Positions 5,024-11,719 of a DNA stretch of 11,719 nt are shown here, piece by piece. The translations under genes and the position numbers were made by a program. Each line of letters opens with the position of its first letter. Within the stretch, counting starts at the first letter, position 1. Origin of the DNA: Oscillospiraceae bacterium (lineage in GTDB: Bacteria; Bacillota; Clostridia; Oscillospirales; Oscillospiraceae); assembly GCA_016290695.1 (NCBI GenBank), contig JAEEUX010000057.1, positions 1 through 11,719 on the forward strand. Reading direction: 5' to 3'. The notes below the pieces were generated by a model. It searched no databases and was not told where the DNA came from. It saw only the letters and a list, made by a program, of their open reading frames with translations.

Positions 5024-6958
5024 TTATTTTACTGCAGCCGTCTTATAGATGAACTTAACTTCGCCCCTCATTCCTTCACTTATTCCGGAGAAGCTTGTAT
5101 AATCCTCAGAGGCTTCAAGCGCCGCCTTCAGCTTCTCGCTTATTTCTCCGAGGCCGCTTCCCAGGAGCGAGCTTATCTTGCTTATGCCCTCGTCGTTGAG
5201 GCGGGCTATGCCGTCGCGAAGCTGCATAGAGCCGTCGGCGAGCTGTCCGACGCCATCGTTCAGCGCGGTGATGCCGTCTTTAATCTCCGCCGCACCGCCG
5301 GCAGCGCTGTCAACGCCTGCCGTATATGCCGTGAGGCCGTTATAGAACTGCGCTACACCGTCAAGCTGCGCGAGAAGGGCGTTTATGCTTTCCGCTCCCG
5401 CTCCTGCCTGCTTTACGGCATCGGCAATCTGCTTCTGAACCTCGTCGGACTGCATATTCTCTTCAACGAGCTTTTGTATCTGCTCTTCCGTTTTTTGCTC
5501 TACAAGCGCAGCTATGTCATCCGCCTGCATTTTTTCGGCGGTTTTCTCCCTGACTATTGCCTTCACCTCCGCCGTCTGCATCTGCTGCTCAACAGCCGCG
5601 TTTACCTGCGCCTGCTGCGCCGCGCTCACTGCGCCGGACTCCACGCCCGCCGCGTACTGCTCAGGCTCAAAGCCCATCGCCGCGAGTACCTTTGCAAATA
5701 CACCCTCGCGCACCGCCGCTTCGACCTGCGCAGCAACTTCCTCGCTGACCGCCGCAGCGACTGCCGCGCGAACATCCTCGCTTTTTTCTCTTACTGCCGC
5801 CTCAACGCGCCCGCGAGCCGTGTTTCTCACGCCGTCAGCGCCGAGGGAGGCGAGAACGCCGTTCAGCACCGCGGAATAGTTATCAACGGTAAGCGCCGGG
5901 ACTTCAATGCCGTTGGCTGCAAGCTGGGCGTTCGCCGTGCTGAGCAGAGCGTCAAAAATCTGCTTTGCCCCGGCGTTGAGCGCCTCGCTGTTGGATTTCA
6001 GCGTGTTAAGTCCGCTACAGAGCGCCGCCGCGCCGTCTGTAAGGCTCGACATGCCGCCCTTAAGGGCAGTGACGCCGTCATAAAGCTGAGAGGAACCGTC
6101 CATGAGCTTCGTCATGGCGTCGGTCAACTCGTCGACCGAGCCCTCAAGCCCGCCGAAAGAAAGCTTATCCGCGTCAAGCTCATTGAAGACCGAGTTCGTA
6201 ACGATGGTATAGCTGCTTTCAAGCGAGAAATTCTTCGCCTGTGCGCTTATTTCAAAATATTCGGGAAGCTCGATTTCGGTTTCTCCGAGCATTTCCCCGA
6301 GACCCGGGAGCGCAAATCCGACGACTGCCGTTCTGCTTCCGTCATCAAGCGCCTTGCCGGAGGTAACGCTGACATCGCTGAAAACATCGTTATCCAGCAC
6401 AAGCCCCGTGACCGCGGCGAAGGGAACGTAAACCGTTTCAGTCTTGCCGGAAATCTGCGTCTTTGCCCCGGTGTGGTTTTCATAATCAAATCTGATAGTC
6501 ACGCGCCCGCTCTTTCCGGCAAGCTCCTGCGCGGACACCGGCTTGCCGTCGAGCGTATAGCTCACGGAAACGGTAACGGGAAGGTCCTTATCGCTCGATC
6601 CCTGATAGTAAACGTCTCCCCCGTCCGTCTGCCAGACGCCGGAAGCAAACTCCGCGCCGCCGCGAACTGTCTTAATATCCGCAAGTTCGCTCGCATCCTC
6701 GATTTTATCGAGCGCGGCAGGGTTATTCAGCCTGTCGCTCACTATGAGCTTTTCCGTTTCCCCATTGGCGGAAGCGATGACGTACACGGTTTCGTCCTTC
6801 GTGACTTCGCCTTCGGATATGGCTTCCGTGCTTACGACGGGCTTTTCCTGTTCAGGTGCTTCCTGCGCCTCGTTTGAGGCAAAAGTCGCGCCGCCGGCTG
6901 TAAGGCAAAGCGCTGCGCTGAGAGTGACAGCGGTGATTTTAGCAAGCTTTTTATTCAT
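5024..6958 (-). CDS. Secreted YhgE/Pip-like heptad-repeat coiled-coil protein, probable MMPL partner
   Basis: This 644-residue protein begins with a Sec signal peptide (about 1-27, ending in ATFA). A beta-rich N-terminal domain follows (about 30-265). Residues about 272-340 carry repeats such as 'LMDGSSQLYDGVTALKGG', and about 536-591 carry 'IKDGITALNDGVGQLADG', the pattern of YhgE/Pip-type and MMPL-associated proteins. Between them, residues about 380-530 form a long Ala/Glu/Gln-rich helical region with a recurring unit starting MQTAEV, MQADDI and MQSDEV. Full-length YhgE/Pip proteins carry C-terminal membrane helices; this one ends in a hydrophilic tail without them, so it is probably free outside the membrane or held by its partner. 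ATG 6958 overlaps the transporter stop as ATGA, and its ribosome binding site GGAGG (6971-6967) lies inside the transporter gene, indicating translational coupling. The molecular role is inferred. Confidence 0.85.
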   Translation of the reverse strand: MNKKLAKITAVTLSAALCLTAGGATFASNEAQEAPEQEKPVVSTEAISEGEVTKDETVYVIASANGETEKLIVSDRLNNPAALDKIEDASELADIKTVRGGAEFASGVWQTDGGDVYYQGSSDKDLPVTVSVSYTLDGKPVSAQELAGKSGRVTIRFDYENHTGAKTQISGKTETVYVPFAAVTGLVLDNDVFSDVSVTSGKALDDGSRTAVVGFALPGLGEMLGETEIELPEYFEISAQAKNFSLESSYTIVTNSVFNELDADKLSFGGLEGSVDELTDAMTKLMDGSSQLYDGVTALKGGMSSLTDGAAALCSGLNTLKSNSEALNAGAKQIFDALLSTANAQLAANGIEVPALTVDNYSAVLNGVLASLGADGVRNTARGRVEAAVREKSEDVRAAVAAAVSEEVAAQVEAAVREGVFAKVLAAMGFEPEQYAAGVESGAVSAAQQAQVNAAVEQQMQTAEVKAIVREKTAEKMQADDIAALVEQKTEEQIQKLVEENMQSDEVQKQIADAVKQAGAGAESINALLAQLDGVAQFYNGLTAYTAGVDSAAGGAAEIKDGITALNDGVGQLADGSMQLRDGIARLNDEGISKISSLLGSGLGEISEKLKAALEASEDYTSFSGISEGMRGEVKFIYKTAAVK

Positions 6959-9066
6959 AATGGTAACCTCCGTAAATTATTATCGTTTGCCGGCACGGAA
7001 GCGGGAAGCCTCATGCCGAGGGTGGTTTTGCGTATAAGCGTGTCGCAAAGCATGAGCAGCGCCGGAAGAATGAACAGGACGCAGAGCATGCTTATCACGG
7101 CGCCGCGCGCCATCAGCATACACATGGAGCGGATTATATCAATATTCGAGTAGACCGCTACTCCGAAGGTCGCGGCGAAAAGGCCCATGCCGCTTACGAT
7201 GATGGACGGCGTGGAGGCGGCGAGGGCAGCGCTCACGGCGTCCTTTTTCTCCTTGCCGGAAAGGCGCTCGGCCTTGTATCGCGTCGTCATGAGTATGGCG
7301 TAGTCCACCGTCGCGCCGAGCTGGATAGTGCTGATGCAGATAGGCGCTATAAAGGGCAGCGACTGGCCGAAATAATGCGGCAGACCGAGGTTTATGAATA
7401 TCGCAAGCTCTATAACTGCGATGAGTATGAAGGGCAGCGTAAGGCTCTTTTCCACGGCGGCGATGATGAGGAATATCGCTACGATGGAAATTGCGTTGAC
7501 GACCTGGAAATCGTGTCCTGTCGTCTCGATCATGTCCTTCATGCAGGGCGCTTCGCCGATGAGCATACCCTTCGAGTCATAGCGTTTCAGTATCGTATTC
7601 AGCGCGCTCACCTGCTCGTTCACCTTGTCGCTCGCGACCTTGTACTCCGAATTAATGAGCATCAGCTTCCAGTTGTCGCTTTCGAGGATATCGCGCACCG
7701 AGTCCGGAAGTATCTCCTCCGGGACGAGCGAGCCGACGACGGATTCGAGCCCCAGGACGTATTTCACACCCTCGACCTTCTCCATCTCGTCGCTCATTTT
7801 ACGGAGCGTTTCCGGCGGAAGCGAGGCGTCGGCCAGAACCATGTGGGTCGAGGCTATGTCGAACTCGTCGGAGAGCTTGGAATTTGCTATGACGAACTCC
7901 ATGTCCTCCGGGAGGCACTGGCCCATGTCATAATAAACCTCGTCATTCGTCTTGCTGTAGCCATAATACGCGGGAACGGCTATCAGCACAAAAAGCGCGA
8001 GGAACACGGGGAAAAGCTTCGTAACGCGCGCCGAAAGCTTATCTGTCTTGGGAATAAGAGCCTTGTGTTTCGTCTTTTGCAGGGGCTTATCCAGCGCCAG
8101 TACGAGCGCCGGGAGCACCGTCACGCAGCTTACGACGCCGAGCAGCACACCCTTCGCCATAACAAGGCCGAGGTCACGGCCCAGCGTAAAGCTCATGAAG
8201 CACAGGGCGGCGAAGCCCGCGATGGTGGTTATCGAGCTGCCGATAACGCTGGTGAAGGTATTGTGTATTGCCTCCGCCATCGCCGTTTCCTTGTCCGGGG
8301 CAAGCGTGAGGCGTTCGTTATAGCTGTGCCACAGGAAAATCGAATAATCCATCGTCACGGCAAGCTGAAGCACCGCAGACAGCGCCTTTGTGATATAGGA
8401 TATCTCCCCGAAGAAGAAATTCGTCCCGAGATTATACATTATCGCCATGCCAATGCTGGCGAGGAACACGAAGGGGACGAGCCAGCCGTCGAGGAAAATT
8501 ACCATCGCGGCGCAGGCAAGGATTACAGCGAGCGCGACGTAAATCGGCTCCTCGCGCTCGCACAGGTCCTTGAGGTCTGTCACAAGCGCGGACATGCCCG
8601 AAACGAAGCACTGCTTCCCGCAGGCGGCTCGGACGGCGCGTATGGCCTCCATAGTCTCGTCGTCGGAGGTCGAGGTATCAAAGAACACGGCTATCATCGT
8701 CGCATCGTCCGTGTTGAACGCGTCGTATAGCTTATCCGGCAGCATCTCCATGGGTATGCTGAGGTCGGCTATCGAGGAATACCAAAGCGCCGTCTCAACG
8801 TGTTCTATCTTGCCGAGCCTTTCCGTGAGCTCGGCTACGTCCTTCTGCGGCATATTTTCCGCGACTATCAGCGAAAAAGCGCCCTTGCCGAACTCGTCAA
8901 GCAGTATGTTCTGCCCCTTTACCGTGTCCATATCCTCGGGGAGATAGGCGAGCATATCGTAGTTTATCCTCGTCCTCAGCATCCCGATAAATGACGGCAC
9001 AAGCAGCAGGAGCGCAAGAATAATTATCAGCGTCCTGTGTTTTACCACAGCCTTCGCAAGCTTCAT
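6955..9066 (-). CDS. MMPL-family (RND superfamily) membrane transporter
   Basis: This 703-residue transporter has the duplicated RND layout: a membrane helix near the N-terminus, an external domain, a five-helix bundle, a second helix near residue 350, a second external domain and a second bundle. Asp240-Tyr241 (TMDYSIFLWHSYNERL) and Asp588-Tyr589 (TVDYAILMTTRY) match the paired Asp-Tyr proton-relay residues of MmpL proteins, so it is probably proton-driven and functional. MMPL proteins export lipids or other hydrophobic molecules; this substrate is unknown. I prefer ATG 9066 (MKLAK) over the in-frame TTG at 9075, because AGAAAGGA (9083-9076) is nine bases from the ATG but touches the TTG. 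It begins 15 bases after the DUF308 gene and overlaps the secreted partner by four bases, so all three are co-transcribed. Confidence 0.93.
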   Translation of the reverse strand: MKLAKAVVKHRTLIIILALLLLVPSFIGMLRTRINYDMLAYLPEDMDTVKGQNILLDEFGKGAFSLIVAENMPQKDVAELTERLGKIEHVETALWYSSIADLSIPMEMLPDKLYDAFNTDDATMIAVFFDTSTSDDETMEAIRAVRAACGKQCFVSGMSALVTDLKDLCEREEPIYVALAVILACAAMVIFLDGWLVPFVFLASIGMAIMYNLGTNFFFGEISYITKALSAVLQLAVTMDYSIFLWHSYNERLTLAPDKETAMAEAIHNTFTSVIGSSITTIAGFAALCFMSFTLGRDLGLVMAKGVLLGVVSCVTVLPALVLALDKPLQKTKHKALIPKTDKLSARVTKLFPVFLALFVLIAVPAYYGYSKTNDEVYYDMGQCLPEDMEFVIANSKLSDEFDIASTHMVLADASLPPETLRKMSDEMEKVEGVKYVLGLESVVGSLVPEEILPDSVRDILESDNWKLMLINSEYKVASDKVNEQVSALNTILKRYDSKGMLIGEAPCMKDMIETTGHDFQVVNAISIVAIFLIIAAVEKSLTLPFILIAVIELAIFINLGLPHYFGQSLPFIAPICISTIQLGATVDYAILMTTRYKAERLSGKEKKDAVSAALAASTPSIIVSGMGLFAATFGVAVYSNIDIIRSMCMLMARGAVISMLCVLFILPALLMLCDTLIRKTTLGMRLPASVPANDNNLRRLPL

Positions 9067-9081
9067 TTTCTTCAATCCTTT

Positions 9082-9666
9082 CTATGTTTCATCAATTACG
9101 ACGTAATCATCCGGCTGCTGATGCTTGATTATCTTCACCGCCGAAAGTACCGTCAGCATATTCAGCGCTCCCTCGGTTATGAGCGCCGCGCCGAGCATGA
9201 GCATCAGCACTGCGGCGCTTTCAGCCGGGCGAAAAACGAGCGTCAGCCCGAAGAAGCCGGTTATCAGCGCGACTATAAGTATCACCCACCAGTTTCTTAT
9301 CCCGAAGCGCCTTGAATCAACGGCAATCTGGATTTTAAAAAGGCCGTCGGCAAGGATCGGAATTCCGAGCGCTACGCAGATAAAGCTCAGCGCGTCTATC
9401 GGGTTTATCACCACAATGACGCCTATCGCTATTAGCAGCAGTCCGAACGCGAGATCGAACTGGAAGGCAAGGCGGAAAAGGTCGCGCGAGAAGTAGCCCG
9501 CGAGCTTAATAAGCCCGAAAGCTATCATCGCTATGCCAATGACCGTTCCCGTCAGCTCCGCCGAAACGCCCGGAAACAGCAGCATCGCGAGCCCTATGAG
9601 CGAGATAACGGCGGAAATAGCGAGATAAGCCGCCTTCGCCGCAAATATCGGAGCGGATGAACGCAT
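9082..9666 (-). CDS. DUF308/HdeD-like integral membrane protein
   Basis: This 194-residue protein has about six hydrophobic helices (near 11-31, 36-57, 70-88, 91-109, 123-143, 146-168) arranged as helix pairs with GxxxxG-rich segments. This is typical of the HdeD/DUF308 family, whose role is poorly known outside acid resistance in enterobacteria. A short hydrophilic tail ends at Thr194. ATG 9666 was chosen over ATG 9702 because AGGGGA (9679-9674) lies seven bases upstream of it, while the longer form has no ribosome binding site and would add a hydrophilic dozen residues. It is the first gene of the operon with the MMPL transporter and the secreted protein. The promoter should lie in the 67 bases before it; TATGCT (9703-9698) is a possible -10 box with no clear -35. 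Confidence 0.85.
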   Translation of the reverse strand: MRSSAPIFAAKAAYLAISAVISLIGLAMLLFPGVSAELTGTVIGIAMIAFGLIKLAGYFSRDLFRLAFQFDLAFGLLLIAIGVIVVINPIDALSFICVALGIPILADGLFKIQIAVDSRRFGIRNWWVILIVALITGFFGLTLVFRPAESAAVLMLMLGAALITEGALNMLTVLSAVKIIKHQQPDDYVVIDET

Positions 9667-9733
9667 ATCGAAGTCCCCTTTCTTCTTTGTTGACCATAGC
9701 ATAACTCATTCAGCTGCGGAGGAAAATGGGCGC

Positions 9734-9772
9734 AAAAAAGCTCATGCCCAAAAAACGGGCATGAGCTTTTTT
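9734..9772 (-). terminator. Perfect bidirectional terminator after the tetR gene
   Basis: AAAAAAGCTCATGCCC (9734-9749) and its exact reverse complement (9757-9772) form a 16-base-pair stem around a seven-base loop, with a U-run on either strand. Reading the minus strand it ends the tetR transcript 49 bases after its stop codon, and so separates tetR from the DUF308 operon. Confidence 0.9.
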
Positions 9773-9783
9773 CTGTATGAAAT

Positions 9784-9811
9784 TTAGGCAAAGCTCGCTG
9801 TTTGTCTAAAC
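9784..9811. promoter_or_regulatory. Spaced inverted repeat between tetR stop and its terminator
   Basis: TTTAGGCAAA (9784-9793) and TTTGTCTAAA (9802-9811) are complementary at nine of ten positions around eight bases. The right half overlaps a shorter imperfect palindrome, GTTTGTCTAAACAAAC (9801-9816). It could be an operator for the adjacent TetR protein or an RNA hairpin in the tetR 3' region. No matching copy was seen upstream of the DUF308 or tetR genes, which weakens the operator idea. Confidence 0.35.
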
Positions 9812-9820
9812 AAACGGCAA

Positions 9821-10381
9821 CTATTCCTTCGGATCGCTTCGGCTAATCATTTCCTCAAGACTTCCTCGTGCAAGGCGGCAGAAACGGTCAATTTCGGCGC
9901 GTACCTCCTCCTTCATGCCGCTTTCGAGCCAGTCCAGCACAAAGCCCATGCAGGCGCACTTATAGAAGCGGAGAATGACCGCTTTATCACCGTCCGAAAC
10001 ATTCGCCTCCGGGAACGCAGTCTCCATGAAGGACGAAACGATATGCTCGCATATCCGGCGGAGGTAATTTTCGTACATGGCGCGGTTTGCCGAATTATAA
10101 ATGTGCAGCACCGCTTTTTTGTTCTTAAGCGCGAAGCTGAGCGCCTTTTCAAACACCTCGTTGAGCGACTCGACCGAACCGCAGTCCGCGATTACAGCGT
10201 CCGCCTCGGAGGTGATTATATCCTCAAGGAGCGAGGGGATGTCCTGAAAGTGGTAATAGAAGGAATTGCGGTTAATGCCGCAGTCCTCAACGATGTCCTT
10301 AACGGTTATTTTGTTAATCGGGCGCTCGTTGAGAAGCTTGAGGCACGAGGCTTTTATTGCGTTTTTTGTGAAGTTTGCCAT
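9821..10381 (-). CDS. TetR/AcrR-family transcriptional regulator
   Basis: This 186-residue protein has an N-terminal DNA-binding domain with the TetR helix-turn-helix at residues 25-45 (ITVKDIVEDCGINRNSFYYHF), including the characteristic Tyr-Tyr-His-Phe end. The rest is helical and would form the ligand and dimer domain. The short size and HTH resemble the DhaS-like branch; that is tentative. ATG 10381 was chosen because AAGGTGA (10392-10386) lies just before it and the TetR fold starts within a few residues. A longer frame to 10486 runs into the upstream oxidoreductase gene. It follows that gene by 49 bases and is separated from the DUF308-MMPL operon by a terminator. TetR proteins beside MMPL pumps usually repress them, so that operon is the likely target; the oxidoreductase gene is an alternative. 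Confidence 0.92.
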   Translation of the reverse strand: MANFTKNAIKASCLKLLNERPINKITVKDIVEDCGINRNSFYYHFQDIPSLLEDIITSEADAVIADCGSVESLNEVFEKALSFALKNKKAVLHIYNSANRAMYENYLRRICEHIVSSFMETAFPEANVSDGDKAVILRFYKCACMGFVLDWLESGMKEEVRAEIDRFCRLARGSLEEMISRSDPKE

Positions 10382-10430
10382 CTGATCACCTTGCTGAGAG
10401 ATTGGGCCACATTGGGCTGCAGAAGCGCAG

Positions 10431-11719
10431 TTACGGAAGGATTGCGCCGTGCTTAACAAGCTCGGCCTTGAGTTCCTTATAATCAACCTCCGCCGGGTCT
10501 ATGCCATGCTTCACGGCGATTGCCGCCGCTGCGCCCGCCGCCTGACCGAAGCACATACAATGTGGGATAAGGTTGAAAAACTCGCTGAATTCATGGTCTG
10601 CCGAGAAAGCGCGGCAGGCAACGAGCAGGCCCTTCGTCCCCTTCGGGAGCAGGGCTCGGTAGGGGACAAAGGTCTTGGGATGGTCGAGCGAAAGCTCGCC
10701 CCTGTCGTTATCCGCGAAAATCGCTATCGTGTCCTCGTATGGCTCGTCACGGTCCATATCTTCCTCAGTGAGGTAGTATTCTCCGACTATTCTCCGGCCG
10801 CCCGAGGTTCCGAGCTGAGGCGCGGAGAGCATGATGAAGCTGTTTTCAAAGCCGGGCAAATATTTTTTGTAGAGCTCCCATGTCTTAACGGAGGTCGCGC
10901 GGGCGCTGGAATCTATGTAGGTCATCTCCTCCGGGTCCGTCTGGTGCAGGGAGCCGATGAGCCGGTGTACCCAAATGACGCCGTGCTGGTGCTCCAGAAG
11001 ACCGCGCGTGAAGAAGGGGTTTCCGCCCTCTGCCATGATTTTCGCGTTTATCTCTTTGAATTCGTCGGGCTTTTCGGCGGCGAAGGCGTCGTATTTATCG
11101 AGATCAACGCCGCAGACCCAGTAGACGTAGCCGAACTGAGCTATGCGCGAGCCGGGGCGCATATAGTCCACGGTCTCGGTTTTGACGTTCATGAGAAGGT
11201 CGCCGTCGCCGGTGCAGTCTATTATCACCTTGCCGAGAATGGCCTGACGGCCGGATTTGTTTTCTACGAAAACGCCCTTTATCCGCTCGCCGTCCATTAT
11301 CGGCGCGGCGACCCATGTATGCAGCATGAGCTCGGCTCCGGCCTCGAAAACCATGGCGTTCAGCTCATCCTTGCCGACCTCGGGGTCGATTACCGCGGTA
11401 TAAAGCGGAACCTGCTCGCCCGCGCGGTTCGTTCGGACGTAAAAATGACCCATGTTCGCCTTCAGGTACTTCGCAACGAGCGTTTTTTCGGGCTTGCCCC
11501 AGTATTTTTTATCCGGGAAGCTCGCCGCGCCGCGCTTGTGGACGCGCTCTATAAACTCCTGGCAGAAGCCGCCTATCCACTGGTTGCCGTATATATCCGC
11601 GAGGTTCGGGATAATGTTCACGAGGCCGCCCGTCGCCATACCTCCGAGATGTCCGTAGCGCTCGATGAGTATGGTTTTCGCGCCCGCTCGCGCCGCCGAC
11701 ACCGCCGCGGCCACGCCGC
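10431..11719 (-). CDS. FAD-dependent oxidoreductase (FAD_oxidored type), 5' end cut by window
   Basis: 428 residues are visible; the gene continues past the right edge. The first residues, GVAAAVSAARAGAKTILIER, are the second half of a dinucleotide-binding fold whose GxGxxG lies just outside. They continue into 'YGHLGGMATGG', typical of FAD-binding reductases. CTGDGDLL (around 11219-11196) matches the conserved ATGDGD segment that contacts FAD. The C-terminal 'HCMCFGQAAGAAAAIAVKHG' matches the second FAD-binding stretch of this family. A GTG at 11714 is in frame but lies inside the fold, so it is not the start. The family covers many flavoenzymes of unknown substrate, often mistaken for fumarate reductase-like proteins. 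No lipoprotein or Tat signal can be judged. It probably shares a transcript with the tetR gene 49 bases downstream. Confidence 0.88.
   Translation of the reverse strand, partial: GVAAAVSAARAGAKTILIERYGHLGGMATGGLVNIIPNLADIYGNQWIGGFCQEFIERVHKRGAASFPDKKYWGKPEKTLVAKYLKANMGHFYVRTNRAGEQVPLYTAVIDPEVGKDELNAMVFEAGAELMLHTWVAAPIMDGERIKGVFVENKSGRQAILGKVIIDCTGDGDLLMNVKTETVDYMRPGSRIAQFGYVYWVCGVDLDKYDAFAAEKPDEFKEINAKIMAEGGNPFFTRGLLEHQHGVIWVHRLIGSLHQTDPEEMTYIDSSARATSVKTWELYKKYLPGFENSFIMLSAPQLGTSGGRRIVGEYYLTEEDMDRDEPYEDTIAIFADNDRGELSLDHPKTFVPYRALLPKGTKGLLVACRAFSADHEFSEFFNLIPHCMCFGQAAGAAAAIAVKHGIDPAEVDYKELKAELVKHGAILP

Noticed and set aside
4964..6877. Very long plus-strand open frame opposite the YhgE-like gene
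   Set aside because: The minus-strand frame has a signal peptide, family repeats, a ribosome binding site and operon coupling. The plus frame gives an Arg/Leu/His/Cys-rich product with no domain, runs from within the terminator region and reflects codon bias of the opposite strand.
7375..8730. Plus-strand open frame opposite the MMPL gene
   Set aside because: Its product is rich in His and Arg, has no domain and no ribosome binding site; the MMPL gene with both Asp-Tyr pairs is on the other strand.
9067..9075. TTG start for the MMPL gene
   Set aside because: The AGAAAGGA site abuts the TTG but is correctly spaced for ATG 9066.
10401..10417. Tandem ATTGGGC repeat before tetR
   Set aside because: Two seven-base copies ten bases apart are too short to separate from chance, and no promoter geometry supports an operator.
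11712..11714. GTG as the start of the FAD oxidoreductase
   Set aside because: It falls within the dinucleotide-binding fold; the frame continues upstream past the window edge and the GxGxxG motif should be there.
1..11719. CRISPR array, tRNA, rRNA, riboswitch, transposase or phage genes
   Set aside because: No regularly spaced repeats, cloverleaf sequence, known aptamer core or matching protein was seen on either strand.

Overview
The window looks like chromosomal DNA from a Gram-positive, probably gut-type Clostridia bacterium, perhaps Oscillospirales-like. This is an inference. The support is strong GGAGG-type ribosome binding sites, mixed but moderately GC-rich genes with AT-rich promoters, U-tract hairpin terminators, an NHLM-type peptide exporter, and an MMPL transporter paired with a secreted YhgE-like protein. 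There is no rRNA, tRNA, transposase, phage gene or CRISPR array.

Left part (1-3790, plus strand). A noncoding leader with direct repeats and a nested inverted repeat precedes a complete peptidase-less NHLM-family ABC exporter (265-2439), which ends at a clear terminator. A 570-base stretch without a convincing gene follows. It carries a third copy of the leader repeat and one weak small ORF. Then comes a membrane-anchored, extracytoplasmic protein of unknown function (3091-3723).

Middle (3790-5021, plus strand). An AT-rich promoter region with two small palindromes drives a short-chain dehydrogenase/reductase of 337 residues (3924-4937). Its codon choice suggests high expression. It ends at a strong hairpin terminator that also separates it from the convergent minus-strand operon.

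Right part (5024-11719, minus strand, read right to left). An FAD-dependent oxidoreductase, cut by the window edge, is followed 49 bases later by a TetR-family regulator, an inverted repeat and a perfect bidirectional terminator. Next is a tight three-gene operon: a DUF308/HdeD-like membrane protein, an MMPL (RND-type) transporter, and a secreted coiled-coil protein with YhgE/Pip-like repeats. The transporter stop and the secreted-protein start overlap as ATGA. The TetR gene next door is the obvious candidate regulator, and the secreted protein is probably an extracytoplasmic partner of the transporter.

The parts least explained by known annotation are the stand-alone secreted YhgE-like protein with its MMPL and DUF308 partners, the NHLM exporter with no visible cargo or partner, and the repeat that flanks that exporter.
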